Source: Paralithodes platypus (lineage: Eukaryota; Arthropoda; Malacostraca; Decapoda; Lithodidae). Taken from it: a stretch of 64,000 nt of DNA. Where the stretch lies: positions 15,676,321 through 15,740,320 of the forward strand of contig CM064571.1 of assembly GCA_032716605.1 (NCBI GenBank), in the 5' to 3' direction. Under the pieces are notes generated by a model. It was not told the DNA's origin. It saw only the letters and a list, made by a program, of their open reading frames with translations, and ran no database searches. The position numbers and the translations under genes were made by a program. Position 1 is the first letter of the stretch. Every line of letters starts with the position of its first letter. Positions 10,658 to 23,620 of the stretch are shown here, one piece after another.

Positions 10658-10669
10658 ATTACTTTTTAA

Positions 10670-11493
10670 CCCTTTCCCTGCGGGAGACGTTCAGGAACGC
10701 ATAGGCAATTTACAGCAATTTCCAGGCTTTAACCCTTAAAAAGCGGCTCACCACAAGTCGTGTTGAAAAAACTGGCAAAAAACGGGTGAAAAAAGGGTGG
10801 AAATCGAGTGAAAATGGGTGGGATAGTAATGATCCATACGTCCGACATCTGTGGCCTCCCGGCCCACACTAACTCCAGTTCCCCCACCGCGCGTGTGGAT
10901 GACAGTGTAACCAATAGTTCGCTAAAAGTGAGCAAGGTAGCAAAATCAGCTAAACTTCCATCTTTGAGGTAACACTGTCAGTGCTCCACGAGCGCTACGT
11001 AGCTGTATGTGGCGTCATTGTGTAGCGATTTCCACCTAGTTTTCGGCGCAATACAGTTCCTTTCATACTGATGGTTGATATAGCAGTCAGAACGGCCCAG
11101 AAAGGCCCAAAACGGCCACAGAGCACCCGCTAGAGGAGGGTTAAAAGCCTGTAAAAGCCGTATAAATCGAGTGTCAGTGGGCGGGAGCGTGAGGGACCTC
11201 CGTCCGACCCTCAGAGCAGCTAGCCGCTCACTGAGGGAGACTGTGGTCTCCCGCGGCTGTCTCGACAGTGTTGCCGAGCGAGCGAGAGCTAATAATTAGC
11301 GAGTTTTCCAGAATGTCTCTGGCAACGCTGCGGGTGAACCCCGCCACCTACGAAGCTCGTTCTGGTGTAATTTTGAAGCTATTTTCGCCTAGTTTTCGGC
11401 AGAATACAGTTAATTTAATGCAGATACTTGATTAATCATTCAGGAGTGCCTGAATATGCCCTAAATAGCGCAAATATAACCGCAGCCTGAGGG
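10670..11493 (-). mobile_element. TTAA-flanked MITE (piggyBac-like), outer element
   Basis: Flanked by TTAA at 10666-10669 and 11494-11497. The left end reads TTAACCCTTTCCCTGCG, like the inverted right end of the copy at 44957-45368. Removing the nested element (10733-11140) and one TTAA leaves 412 bp, exactly the length of that second copy. TTAA targeting is the hallmark of piggyBac; no transposase is encoded, so it would be non-autonomous. Many GC-rich inverted segments (GCTCGCTCG...CGAGCGAGC) lie inside. Confidence 0.85.
10733..11140. mobile_element. TTAA-flanked MITE nested in the outer element
   Basis: Flanked by TTAA at 10729-10732 and 11141-11144. Its ends are CCCTTAAAAAGCGG and CGCTAGAGGAGGG. 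It carries CACCTAGTTTTCGGCGCAAT, which is nearly the same as a segment of the outer element, so the two families are related. No coding region. Confidence 0.8.
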
Positions 11494-11689
11494 TTAAAGG
11501 ACTAAAATCTGGTATCACCCCTACGTGCGTGTTCCCCTCAAATGTTATGTGTTTTGCATGAATTGTTTGAACATTTGTTATACTAAATGGTAGGCCTACT
11601 TGACAGGACACGCTTGACAAGCTGCAGAGTTTAAATAATGTGAACAAATATTTAATCAGGACAAGTTTTTACCCAAGTCACAATCAATA

Positions 11690-11865
11690 TTAACCCATTC
11701 AGTATCGTTGCCGCCCTTTTATCTTCATTCTGGCAACTATTACACAATTTTATTCAGTTTAAAAAGGGCCTCAAGCTTCGTCCTATCTCACTTAAGCCAT
11801 TTTACTACCACAGCTCCGTATTAGACTGCACAAAATCGTCTAAATATAGCTAGATAAACATTTAG
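11690..11865. mobile_element. Family C foldback element
   Basis: TTAACCCATTCAGTATCGTT opens the left arm, followed by CAACTATTACACAATTTTAT. The right arm holds ATTAGACTGCACAAAATCGT and CTAAATATAGCTAG. The outer right end is missing next to the LINE tail. Confidence 0.65.
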
Positions 11866-11879
11866 ATAATAATAATAAT

Positions 11880-12358
11880 TTATCTATCTATTTATTGCCT
11901 GACGCCGTGATCCCCGAGGTGTGGCCACAAACGAACCGCCCCCATGCACCTCTGTCCCCAGTCAATCGACGCCCCTCCTCCCAACCAGCACCGCCTTCAT
12001 CCATATACTTCCTCACTCAATCCTTCCACCTCTCTTTCGGTTTACCTCTCCCTCTCTGTCCTTCCACCTCGCTCTCGTACGCCCTCTTAGTCATTCTCTC
12101 GCTTCCCATGAGTTCCATATGGCCGAACCATCTCTAGGTGTTCCTTTTCACACTTTCCAGCACATCTACCTCCACACCACACCTCCTTCTTACTTCCTCA
12201 ATCGTCTGTCTATCCCTCCATGTAACTCCGCACGCACTTCTTAAGTAACTCATTTCCACCCCTCTCACACTTGGTCTGAGTCTCTCCACCAACGTCCATG
12301 TTTCGCTTCCGTAAGTCAGTGTCGGGATTACCACACTGTCATGTAAGGACTTCTTCAC
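11880..12358 (-). pseudogene. Non-LTR retrotransposon 3' end (RT C-terminal domain)
   Basis: Minus-strand translation gives VVIPTLTYGSETWTL, then SYLRSACGVTWRDR, then RWFGHMELM and GRGKPKERWKD. This is the well-known C-terminal pattern of LINE reverse transcriptases downstream of the palm domain (TYGSETW and a GRGRPxxRW tail). A stop follows RWKD but the frame then stays open to about 11895. A TAGA/TTA-rich 3' tail at 11860-11890 ends the copy, and (AAT)n borders its 5' truncation at 12359. Only the last part of the element is present, so it is inactive. Confidence 0.85.
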
Positions 12359-12359
12359 T

Positions 12360-12394
<35 letters not shown>
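12359..12394. repeat. (AAT)n microsatellite
   Basis: About 12 ATA/AAT trinucleotides at the 5' edge of the LINE fragment. Confidence 0.9.
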
Positions 12395-12395
<1 letters not shown>

Positions 12396-12469
12396 TCTAT
12401 TATAACTATAATAGCTAATAATTATTAGTATTACAATATCATTATTAAAGGAGTAATTCCGTCCGCCAA

Positions 12470-12885
12470 TCAGGAAACGGGATTAGCTTAGGTGGCGAAG
12501 CAAGGTTTAACTTTTAAGTCTTGTCACAGGGAAGATCCTGCCATTCCCCCCGCGCTCGACCAATCAACAGCCTCCTGTGACGCAGTAAAAAGAGAAAATT
12601 GTACCTCCCTGTAAACGCTCGCCGCATAACTCACTCCCAGTTCACACACGTGTATTTTATCCTGGTCGCAGATGTTCTATTACAATAGTACCACCCTCTC
12701 ACTCCCGTCAGCCACTTCAGAACATCTCTAACAAGCTTCCAGGAGAATATTACAAAAGTGAAATAAAGCAAGAGGGGAAATTGGAATTTCAAAGCGAGCG
12801 GGCTGGGGTAGCTCCTCCCGAGCGCGTGGCTCGGCCAATCACAGGGCCCCGTGCCGTGAGGGAGGGGTATAAAGGGACTCATTCT
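12470..12885 (+). promoter_or_regulatory. CCAAT/TATA promoter-like region
   Basis: Three CCAAT boxes in the same orientation (CGCCAATCAGG near 12474, GACCAATCAAC near 12559, GGCCAATCAC near 12833) precede GGGTATAAAGGG at about 12863-12874. The block is much more GC-rich than its surroundings and contains CGAGCGCGTGG. This spacing of the last CCAAT about 30 bases upstream of a TATA box is typical of a strong RNA polymerase II promoter. Within 50 bases downstream lie poly-A and (TA)n and no convincing coding exon, so the promoter may be orphaned or belong to a mobile element. Confidence 0.45.
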
Positions 12886-12915
12886 TCGGGTGTGTTAAGG
12901 AGGACGTGGTATGAT

Positions 12916-12988
12916 AAAAAAAAAAAAAAAAAAAAAAAATAGGCTAGCCTATATATATATATATTATATATATATATATATATATACC

Positions 12989-13067
<79 letters not shown>

Positions 13068-13070
13068 TAA
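12916..13070. repeat. Poly-A followed by long (TA)n
   Basis: About 23 A, a short unique piece (TAGGCTAGCC), then roughly 115 bases of TA with a single CCGG interruption. Open frames here are poly-YI peptides. Confidence 0.95.
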
Positions 13071-14795
13071 AATGCCCAGAACGAGAAGCCCACCACAGAA
13101 GCCACGAACGAACACCACACAGAAACACCCAAAGGAAAGGTCCACAGAACGAAAGGACCAGCTGACCGAGCCAGCCATTTCAGACAGGCCCAAGCCCGCA
13201 GGGCTAAGCAGCTCCAGGCCGCACCCATTTACCTTTTCTAAACTGACCATTTTCCACACCTCACGTACACTAACCCCCTCATGTCCTACACTCCTAACTA
13301 CAAAGATGATGAACAGGAATATACATTCATATTAAAAACACCCATGCCCTGTCCCGACGTTGAGCCAATGCCAACACATCAGACAGCCATAATTATATCT
13401 ATGTATGTTCTTACATCCGAGAAGTAGATGTTATATATCTTAGAAGTTAAAACACCCACGCTTGTCCCTAGACCTCTTATATCATTTCCCATGACGAGTA
13501 TAGATATATGTAACCCGTGCTCAGTCGCCCCCTTGCATTGTTCCTCTAGTAACTAAGTGTCTCTAATATTAACTGCCACCAGTATTGATACGACATAGAG
13601 GCACTGTCCTTGTGTCGTATTGTGCCAAGTACAGATCAACCAGGTTTCATCACCTTATTAGGACGACGACTATAATGTCATTGTTCATCGATGTATGCAA
13701 TCCTTAGTTTATGTATTAAGATTAACATTCCCTAACATTTTGTCTTGCCAGACTAAGCTTCTGAAGACCCATCGCCCCATAAATCTATGTATTCAATCCT
13801 TAGGTTAAGTATTTTTATCCGCCATTGTGTTCACCTTTTTCCATTTACTTTTCCACAATTGTCATACGTCTTCCCCTTGCCTCCTTCGTATCCACAGTCC
13901 ACACTACGCCAATTTACTTCGTGTCATACACCTCTTACCCCAACCAGAGATTGTATAAGATAACCTGGTTACCAGTATCTGTCATAAGTACCCCGAAACA
14001 ATAACTAAGTACCCCTACGAACTGCCGCTGTTGTTGGTATACTTATATCTCATAGAAAATGCAGTTCCCAGGGCCAACTAATAGTATCCATAACCCCTCG
14101 GACTGATCACATAACTCTATCTTTTCCAGACTCATATACCACCCCATAGTTGCATTCCCCGGTAGCATTTGGCTAACGTATTCTACTGCCTTTTCAAACT
14201 TCCATATCAACTGCAGCCTAATGCCACCCCCACGCCCAGAGACCTTAGGGTCAAAGTCCCCTATAGCCCCCTGCACTCCCCCCCCCTCTCATTATAAGAC
14301 CCCGCACTTCTCTACTCTTGTCCGACCTAACCTCTCTCTCATACCTCTTGAAGATCCTTGAATTGTCCGTTGCTAATGCTCTCCAACCTTTTATATATAT
14401 ACTCCTATCCAGCCTACCTTCACTTAGTAGGCCAGAACAACATTAGAACTTTACTAGCCCCTTGCATGCCATCTATTCTCTTACAACCCATTCACAACCC
14501 TGCACCCAATGGTCGTCGGTGCGAGGCTAGCCGCCTCGCCAGTAACTAACTTCTATTGCCATACTTCCAGATAAATGTGGCAGAGTTAGCAACCCAGTCT
14601 CCACCACATCCAGCAAACCCTACAATTAACAACCAGCCGAGTAAAACCAGCTAGCTAAGGCACCTTCGGTTTTGGTATTAAGGACACCCACATCTGTCTC
14701 ATACACAGAGGGTTATTACAAACACTGGTGATATGGCAAGCCCCTAGCCACAGCCGCCGGGACGTATCACAGAGAGAGGGCGCCCAGCTCCCCCT
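13071..14795. other. Unassigned segment, perhaps the 5' part of an LTR-type element
   Basis: Lies between a (TA)n tract and the LTR-like segment at 14796-16279. An 87-residue plus-strand frame at 13072-13335 (Pro/Arg/Thr-rich, starting [10 protein letters not shown]) has no recognisable domain. The rest is pyrimidine-rich on the plus strand with no long frame. No similarity to the second LTR-like copy is seen here. Confidence 0.35.
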
Positions 14796-16440
<1,645 letters not shown>

Positions 16441-17589
16441 TTTAGTATTGAAATGAGAGTAATAAATAACAACAGGAAACGGAGCTGAGCTGTTCTGAAA
16501 CCGAGCCAACTGCTACGTATTCATGAATTACAGGAGCAAGAAGGACACAATATTATAAAGTAAAAACAGGCATACAATGACATTCCATCGACTACAATGA
16601 AACGACTATTAATATATCAGATATGTATAGTAATTAAATAATGGAGCATTCTGGTTGAGCCCGGAACCTATTTTACTCTTCAACTTTATTTCTAACTTCT
16701 CTCTTTATTTTGTTCTTATACCAATCCCACAAACCCTCCAATCACCCCCAAAATATCTTCAACTCCCATGCTCCCCAACTCCTCCCAAAACTATTTGTAA
16801 TCGTTGCTTATATCTCTACTCCAGCCATCGATCGGTCGGTCGACAGGACTCACTCAGCCAGAGGCACTTGCCTGGATCACATTTAGGAGCTCTTAGCAAA
16901 TACAACCCTTTTGCTCACCTTGGCACCTATGGGGATATAAATAAGCCTGTTACTGTCCTCCAGCAACCGAGTGCTACGGAGCACAAGACGAGTCGGGACC
17001 ATCACCCACCTTCGGCTCAGATACACCTTCAGTATCCTGATGCCTGCCGACACATCACTAGTCTTCACACAATAAGCCAAGCGATTCAAGATGGTCAACG
17101 GGTGGTAGATGGTACTGAAGAGATCGAGATGGTATACTGGCCCGCTATGAAGTGGTGAAGCAAAACGAGAGATTGCAGAATATTTTTAAAGGACCGTTAA
17201 GGGCCCGAACAGACTTACCAAACAAGTAAATGCTAAGACTAACCAGTGTGTTCCAACAATAAAATCCATATGTTCTTATAGAACAACCAAAGAGAAACTG
17301 ACTAGACAAATGATGACATAAAGAGATGAAGTGTTAAGAGATATAGCTGTTATTGTTAGTAAAGGCACTCAGCCAACCAGCTAGCAATAGTACAGAATCT
17401 TATAGTATATTATGTAAAAATATATTCAATATTAAGTGAGAGTTCTTCAGGATGTTTTAAAGGGAAATCATTCATACCGCCCTAGGTAATTGAGATAACG
17501 GGGTTTACCTGAGCAGTTTTCAGGGGTTTCGCATTTGCATAGTAGGTTATATCTAGCTGAAGGAATAGTTAGAATATCTAGCCAACTAG
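16441..17589. other. Intergenic, nothing recognised
   Basis: A 167-residue plus-strand frame (16655-17158) and a 71-residue minus-strand frame (16883-17098) overlap. Neither shows a recognisable domain, and codon usage does not favour either one. Confidence 0.4.
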
Positions 17590-17599
17590 TTTTAAGGAT

Positions 17600-18010
17600 G
17601 TCATTGATAGAATAATAGTTTGTAACATTGTTAAATTGACCTGAAGGACATAGCGTTCTAATATTGTAAAGATGACATAAATAGGCCTACCAGTTGATTT
17701 AGTAATTGTGTTATAATATTGTAAAGGTGATATAAATAACTGTTGATTTACTAATTGTGTACAATATTGCAAGGGGGTATAAGAACGCGGAACTAATAAT
17801 TGTTTATTAGTACGGTCATGGTGATGTAAATATCTAAGGGTTCATTATTCGTGTCTAATATGATTAAGGTGATTTGATCCCATGTAAAGGAATACGTGTT
17901 TCTGATATTGTCATGGTGAGGTGAGAACATATGGGTAAAATCCTCAGTCCTAATATTGTTAATGTGATTAAAGGACATATTGAGGTATAGTTATAATATA
18001 GTTTTGTCAA
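17600..18010. repeat. Degenerate tandem repeat of about 48 bp
   Basis: Motifs of the type CTAATATTGTAAAGGTGATA recur at about 17663, 17712, 17760, 17805, 17856, 17900 and 17950, at intervals of 45-50 bases. Copies have diverged strongly, so this is an old array. Confidence 0.6.
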
Positions 18011-18303
18011 CCATTGTGAAGATAGTGATGTGCTAAGGCTCGAAGTCGAAGTGAGTCAAGACTCTGAATAGCGATTGTCCAAATAGGTTGTAATGGGAAT
18101 GTAACCATTCCGAAGTGCAAAATATAGTGGGCCGTCGTAGGTATTCAAATAATAGTTTGAACTCATCTTGACCCGAACAGAGAATACCTTGCTATGCGGA
18201 TTACGGCTACCATGGGAGTATGTTAAATAAAAACTCAAACTTCTAAACAACTTTCGAATTATTCCCACCCCAGTAGAACAGTGTATTTAAGCTTAAGTTA
18301 GTA

Positions 18304-18514
18304 CAGTCGCGCTAATAAGTCATGTCCCAGCTGTCATTACGTTTGGCTTGCTCTGTGCTGTATTAATGTCTGTCAGATGTTGAATAGGGTGGGTAAATGT
18401 AGGAACATGTTTGTATATTTCACTCGATGTGAAGAAAGGAAGCATAGATATTGCTGATACCAATTATTGATCAAAACATACTTGGTGCCTAAACATCACT
18501 TATTAGCGCGACTG
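18304..18514. mobile_element. MITE with perfect 20-bp terminal inverted repeats (Tc1/mariner or pogo-like)
   Basis: GTACAGTCGCGCTAATAAGT at 18301-18320 is matched perfectly in inverse at 18498-18517. TA lies at both borders (18302-18303, 18515-18516), the target duplication of the Tc1/mariner superfamily, and a CAGTCGCG start is reminiscent of pogo/Tigger ends. The 211-bp element has no ORF. Perfect terminal repeats suggest a young insertion. Confidence 0.85.
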
Positions 18515-18517
18515 TAC

Positions 18518-20221
18518 AACAATTATTAATTAGTAAGCAAAATAATAATACAAATTTTCATTATTAGGAGATATAGAGGCAGTGGGCTAGTACTAGCTTT
18601 GTAGATCTCCAACATATTAGTTGTTATACTCTACGACATCTAAAGGTTACTAATTATACTGCGACACAAGGATTCAAGGAAGTCAACTATCTCAAAACTG
18701 TACTTTACTCTTTCTCCTTACCAGTGCCAACGACATCAACTTCCTGTCTGGGCTTACTCAATAGAAACTTGTAAAACCCGCTCTACTGAAGCTTCCATTA
18801 CTTCATCCGTCGGTGTATACTTAATAAATGGCGCTATATGTGTATAAGTAACCATACTCAATCCTAAACGAATTGACTGCATTGGTATGGATAATTTTCC
18901 CATGGTAGGATATTGCTGTACGACACGTTTTCCCGGGTGCATCCTCGAGCTCGAGTTGCCAATCATTACCGCAAACTGTGCGGCAAACAAGGATGTCCAG
19001 TTGCTGCGAAGATGTCGTAGGGGAGTATGTGTCGCTCGCTCGTCTGCTGGTGCCCAAGAGGTGAATATCGATATTTCCACTGCCTCCCGTGCTCTGAGGT
19101 GCTTGCAAAATAACACAGTTACACCAAGCACTGGGACGATAACCCAATTGAATATATATAACGTGGTGTAGAAAAAACCTTAGCAAATGGTATTATACTA
19201 TGGTTATTAAAGTAGATGTGTTGGAAGAAGATCGCTTTTCGTGAAAAAAATACGCCAGGAAAATTATAAGCACATAGCCTACCGGTAATATCGTTTTAGG
19301 GATCGATGGTGCATTGTGAACAAAATCAAGGTATAAAAAGGGGATATACACGGTATATAGAATAATAAAATCAATAAGTATATTGATCCTGATTATCCTT
19401 TTTATCCAATATCCTATAATACGTATACGAGTGTCTTGTCCTCAATATACTGTACATCTATAGTATAAGGGTAAATTAATAGGAACCCTTTACCCATTTC
19501 AATGTTTTCCTACCAATATTTGTTTATGTAGGCTATAACTAGGCAAAGTGCCAGTTTATACTCCCTTTGATTTCTACTCTATAAAAATATATTGATATAT
19601 AGGCCTAGGCCTATATAAATACAGATATGAGGATAAAAAGGCAAATCACCATCAATATACCCAATGATCCTATATTCCTTGTTTACACCATTGGTTTGTA
19701 CAGTAGGCCTAGGCCTATTTACTATGTTTTCTCTTTTGTTAGGCTGTTCCTAAGCTGATTAAAATCGCTTAGTGTTAACCAGAATCACATAATTTTCACA
19801 TGTAGAAGACGCTATCATACAGAAGGGGGTTAACCCCATTTAACCTGAGGTTGGTCTTTTGGGATTCGTCTCGCCCCATTAGGCCTAGGCTAGCCTTTTT
19901 TGCTTTTTTTTTTGGCGATTATAACTTGCAAGCCATATTTCCCCCTATGCATGAACGAGACAAAAGGCAAAGCTGACTGTAACAAGTGCCCCCCTCCCCA
20001 GGTTGAAAGAGTGAGAAGCCAGCCAAAATCAAGGTACGTAGCCTACTGTACGTTTTTTTTTTTTTTTATTAAGGTGACGTTACAAAGTGGTGTACAATCT
20101 ATCTTATTCTAGTTACATTGTAGTTTATCTTATTGTACCAGTACCTCCCTACAATCAATGAATAGATTGAAAGATGAATGGATGAAGGGATGAATATATT
20201 GAAAGATGAATGCATGAATCC
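18518..20221. other. Intergenic; overlapping unrecognised frames near 18.75-19.19 kb
   Basis: Around 18754-19186 two minus-strand frames (125 and 121 residues) and one plus-strand frame (94 residues) overlap. None has a recognisable motif. A partial family C arm lies near 19740-19835 (CCTAAGCTGATTAAAATCG). Confidence 0.4.
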
Positions 20222-20410
20222 TATAGTACAGGCTCGCTACGCGGCTATTGCTTGCCAGGAAAAAAACTGACGCTTAAAATGGCACGAAAGGTCTTAATAG
20301 CCTATGGACCAAAAAAAAAAAAAAATGGGTCGAAAAGACTACAATTGCCAAACTAATGGGCCGAACGTCAAAAAATGTGAAACACTAATGGGGCTACACA
20401 TGAGGGAGAA
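20222..20410 (+). mobile_element. Family B repeat, right half
   Basis: Starts at an AGGCTCGCTACGCGGCTATT box and continues with TGGCACGAAAGGTCTTAATA, a poly-A insertion and the remaining ladder motifs to CATGAGGGAGAAG. The left half is absent. Confidence 0.6.
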
Positions 20411-20457
20411 GCCAGGCAAATGAAACAGGATCCCGGTACTTGTCCCATTCACGCAAA

Positions 20458-20752
20458 ATCAGAGCTTGAAGGGTCCGAGGGAGGATGAGTCTTGGGGGTG
20501 TGTATTTTATCTTGAAGGGGGAGGGTGTCGGGGTGTATTTTAGCTTGAAGGGGGGAGGGTGTCTGGGGGTGTATTTTAGCTTGGAGGGGTTTGGGGGTTA
20601 TTTTAGCTTGAAGGGGGAGGGGACGGGAGTATTTTATCTTGAAGGGGGAGGGGTCTTGGGGTGGATTTTAGCTTGAAAGGGGGAGGGGTCTGGGGTGCAT
20701 TTTAGCTTGAAGGGGGAGGGGTCTGGGGTGTATTTTATCTTGAAGGCGGATG
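20458..20752. repeat. Minisatellite, left block (about 35-40 bp unit)
   Basis: Head-to-tail copies of a unit of the form GTGTATTTTAGCTTGAAGGG plus GGAGGGGTCTGGG. Copies differ in the number of G and by small indels. Confidence 0.9.
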
Positions 20753-22180
20753 GGTAGTATGATAGTAGTAAATGGACCAGAGGCAGTAGAAATGAGGATA
20801 GGAGGGGAAAGAATAGAAACAAGGGAGGAAGTGAAGTATTTAGGGGTATGGATAGGGAGGGAAGGGCGACAAAGGACAATGAATGAGAAAATCATGAAGG
20901 TGGAGCAGTGTAGTGGGAAACTGTGGAATGTGACAAAAACCAGAGTAAATAAATATAAAATAGTAAGAGAGGTGTGGAAGGACTTTGAAGTGCCGAGAAT
21001 AATGTACGGGATGGATGTGAGAGGGAGTACATGGGGAGAAATAAATAGACTGGAGACGGGACAAAATAAAATAGGAAGAATGGGGTTAGGAGCAAGAAGG
21101 TGGACAGCAAATGAAGCAGTGAGAGGGGAGATGGGATGGAGTACGTTTGAGGAAAGAGTGGCGAAGGCAAAGTTGAGGTACAAGAGTAGGTTGGAGGAGA
21201 TGGAGGATCATAGGTGGCCAAGGAGAGTGAATGAATGGGGGGAGGGGAGTGGAAGAGTAGATGGGCAAAAGAGTGTAAGAGAAAACTGAAAAAAATAGGA
21301 GTGAAACAAAGAAGGGTGGGAGAGGAGTGGAGAGATGTAGGGAGTAATGCAGGACTAGGTCAGGGAAGGAGACTAGAGAAAGAGATAGGAACGAGAGTGA
21401 AGGAAGTAGGAAGACAGGAATGGAAGAGAAATATGGAGAAGAAAAGTACACTGATAAGATATAGAAGCAAGGGGAGACCGAGAAAAGAGGAGTTCTATGA
21501 CGGAAGTTGGGGAGCTGAACTACTGTTTAAGGCTAGGGCAGGAGCATTAGGGACAAATAGGAGAACATGGAGGTGGAATGGGGGGGTGAAAGAGTGTCTA
21601 CAGTGTGAGGTGGGAGGGAGGAGAGTGGAGGAGACAATAGAACATATAGTGACAGAGTGCCAGGGGGTATGCAGAGGAGAGAGATGGGTAGGAAAATGAG
21701 TTGAAACGGGTGGTAGGGGAGAGGGAATGGGAAGAGCAGAAAGAGGAGGAGGATGAGGGTGTAAAATTTGTGTTAGGTCTCGGGACAGAAGAGGGGGTAG
21801 ATGGGGAAAAGAATGAAGGTAGTGAAAAGATTCCTGGAGCAGGTGTGGCAGAAGAGAAAACGGAATAGAATAGAATAGGGTGAGGGGGACCAGAGCGGGG
21901 GAGGAAGACAAATGAGATTAAATAGTAGAGAGGGGAAAAGTTAAATTAAGGTAAGGAGAGAACAAGATATTGGGGGGTGGAGGAGGGGGTAAAATAAGGA
22001 GAGGAGAGTTCTGCTTAAGCTATATACTTCAATTCTTTGTCTTTAACTATCCTTTCTACGACTACATAATTTCTAAACTAATTCTTAAATCTAGCTCTAG
22101 CTGTTTCTGGAGAAGTCACCGGTGCATAGGTGAGCTGGCTTTGAGAGGGGACAGCAACTCCACAAAAAGAAGAAGAAGAG
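20753..22180 (+). pseudogene. Non-LTR retrotransposon 3' half inserted in the minisatellite
   Basis: Frame 1 (20750-21289) encodes the RT thumb and connection: VKYLGVWIGREG, then NKIGRMGLGARRW, then GEMGWSTFEERVAKAKLRY. A frameshift near 21235-21290 moves the sense to a second frame. That frame ends with a zinc-knuckle pattern, CLQC followed by TIEHIVTEC (C-x2-C...H-x4-C), typical of several LINE clades, and runs to 21699. A purine-rich 3' UTR and a (GAA)n-like tail end near 22180. The catalytic palm and the endonuclease are missing (5' truncation), so it is inactive. Minisatellite units flank it on both sides. Confidence 0.8.
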
Positions 22181-23235
22181 GGTCTGGGGGGGGCTGGGGT
22201 GTATTTTAGCTTGAATTGGTAAGGGTCTGGGGTGTATTTTAGCTTGAAGGGGGGAGGGTTCTGGGGGTGCATTTTAGCTTGAAGGGGGGTTCTGGAGGTG
22301 TATTTTAGCTTGAAGGGGGTCTGGGGTGTATTTTAGCTTGAAGAGGGAGGGGCATGGGGTGTATTTTAGCTTGGAGGGGGTCTGGGGTGTATTTTAGCTT
22401 GAAGGGGTCTGAGTCTGGGGTGTATTTTAGCTTGAATGGGAAGGGGGGTGTGGGGGGGATGTATTTTAGCTTGAAGGGGGAGGGGTCTGGGGTGTATTTT
22501 ATCTTGAAGGCGGATGGGTCTGGGGGGGGGGGGGGGGGGTTAGCTTGGAGGGGGGTCTGGGGTGTATTTTAGCTTGAAGGGGGGAGGGGTCTGGGGGTGC
22601 ATTTTAGCTTGAAGGGGGAGGGGTTTCGGGGTGCATTTTACCTTGAAGGGGGGGGGGGGTTCTGGAGGTATATTTTAGCTTGAAGGGGGTCTGGGGGTAT
22701 ATTTTAGCTTGAAGGTGGGAGGGGTATGGGGTGTATTTTAGCTTGAAGGGGGATGGGTCTGGGGTGTATTTTAGTTTGAAGGGGGGAGGTGTCTGTGGTG
22801 TATATTAGCTTGAAGGGGGGATGGGGTCGGGTGTATTTTAGCTTGAAGGGGGGAGGGGTCTGGGGTATTTTTTAGCTTAAAGGGGGAGGGGGTCTGGGGG
22901 GCATTTTAGCTTGAAGGGGGGTTCTGGAGGTGTATTTTAACTTGAAGGGGGGTCTGGGGGTGTATTTTAGCTTGAAGGGGGAGGGGTCTGTGGTGTATTT
23001 TAGCTTAAAGGGTGGAGGGGTCTGGTGGTGTATTTTAGCTTGAAGGGGGATCGGTCTGGGGTGTATTTTAGCTTAAAGGGGAGAGGGGTCTGGGGGTGTA
23101 TTATTTTAGCTTGAAGGGGGTCTGGGACAGTGGGGAGTCTAGGGGGTGTATTTTAGCTTGAAGGGGGTCTGGGGAGTCTATAGTGGGGGTATTTTAGCTG
23201 GAAGGGGGTCTGGGGAGTCTAGGGGTCAAACTAAA
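22181..23235. repeat. Minisatellite, right block
   Basis: About 27-30 more copies of the TATTTTAGCTTGAAGGGGG unit, with G runs of up to 17 (about 22520-22537). The last copies shade into the family B repeat that starts at about 23255. The long G-runs could form G-quadruplexes. Confidence 0.9.
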
Positions 23236-23254
23236 TATATATTGTTTGTTGTTG

Positions 23255-23620
23255 GGGGTTAGGCCTAAGAGGAGATGGTTACATTTTTAGTCGATTTTTA
23301 TATATATTAAATATATTATTTTTTGTTTAGTTTCCTCCCTAGACCTCCATCAAACTTTAAAAAAAAACATACATCAGATTCCCCTTCTAGATTAATTGTA
23401 AATTTTTTGGTAGAAATTTGTTCCGGCCAAAGGCCGGTTCTTCCAAAATTACAGGCTCACTATCGTTCACCAGGAAAAAAAATGACTCCTAAATAGCAAG
23501 AAAGGTCTTGATATTGACAGTGAAATGGGGACGGAAAGTCTCAAAATCGCCAAACTACTGGGGCAAACATCTTAAAATCTGAAATCTTATGGGGCTAAAC
23601 ATATTAATAAGGGCTGGTTT
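23255..23620 (+). mobile_element. Family B MITE-like repeat
   Basis: AGGAGATGGTTACATTTTTA start, GTTTCCTCCCTAGACCTCCA box, GGCCAAAGGCCGG palindrome, GCTCACTATCGTTCACCAGG and the ladder motifs. It abuts the minisatellite. Confidence 0.7.

Noticed and set aside
16655..17158. 167-residue plus-strand ORF as a gene
   Set aside because: Pro/Ser-rich start, no domain, overlapped by an antisense frame of similar quality.
18754..19186. Overlapping 94-125-residue frames on both strands as genes
   Set aside because: Three overlapping frames and none with a recognisable feature; nothing favours one over the others.
20668..21911. Several long minus-strand frames (up to 171 residues) rich in Ser, Pro, Leu and Phe
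   Set aside because: Antisense shadows of a purine-rich LINE fragment; the composition reflects the base bias.
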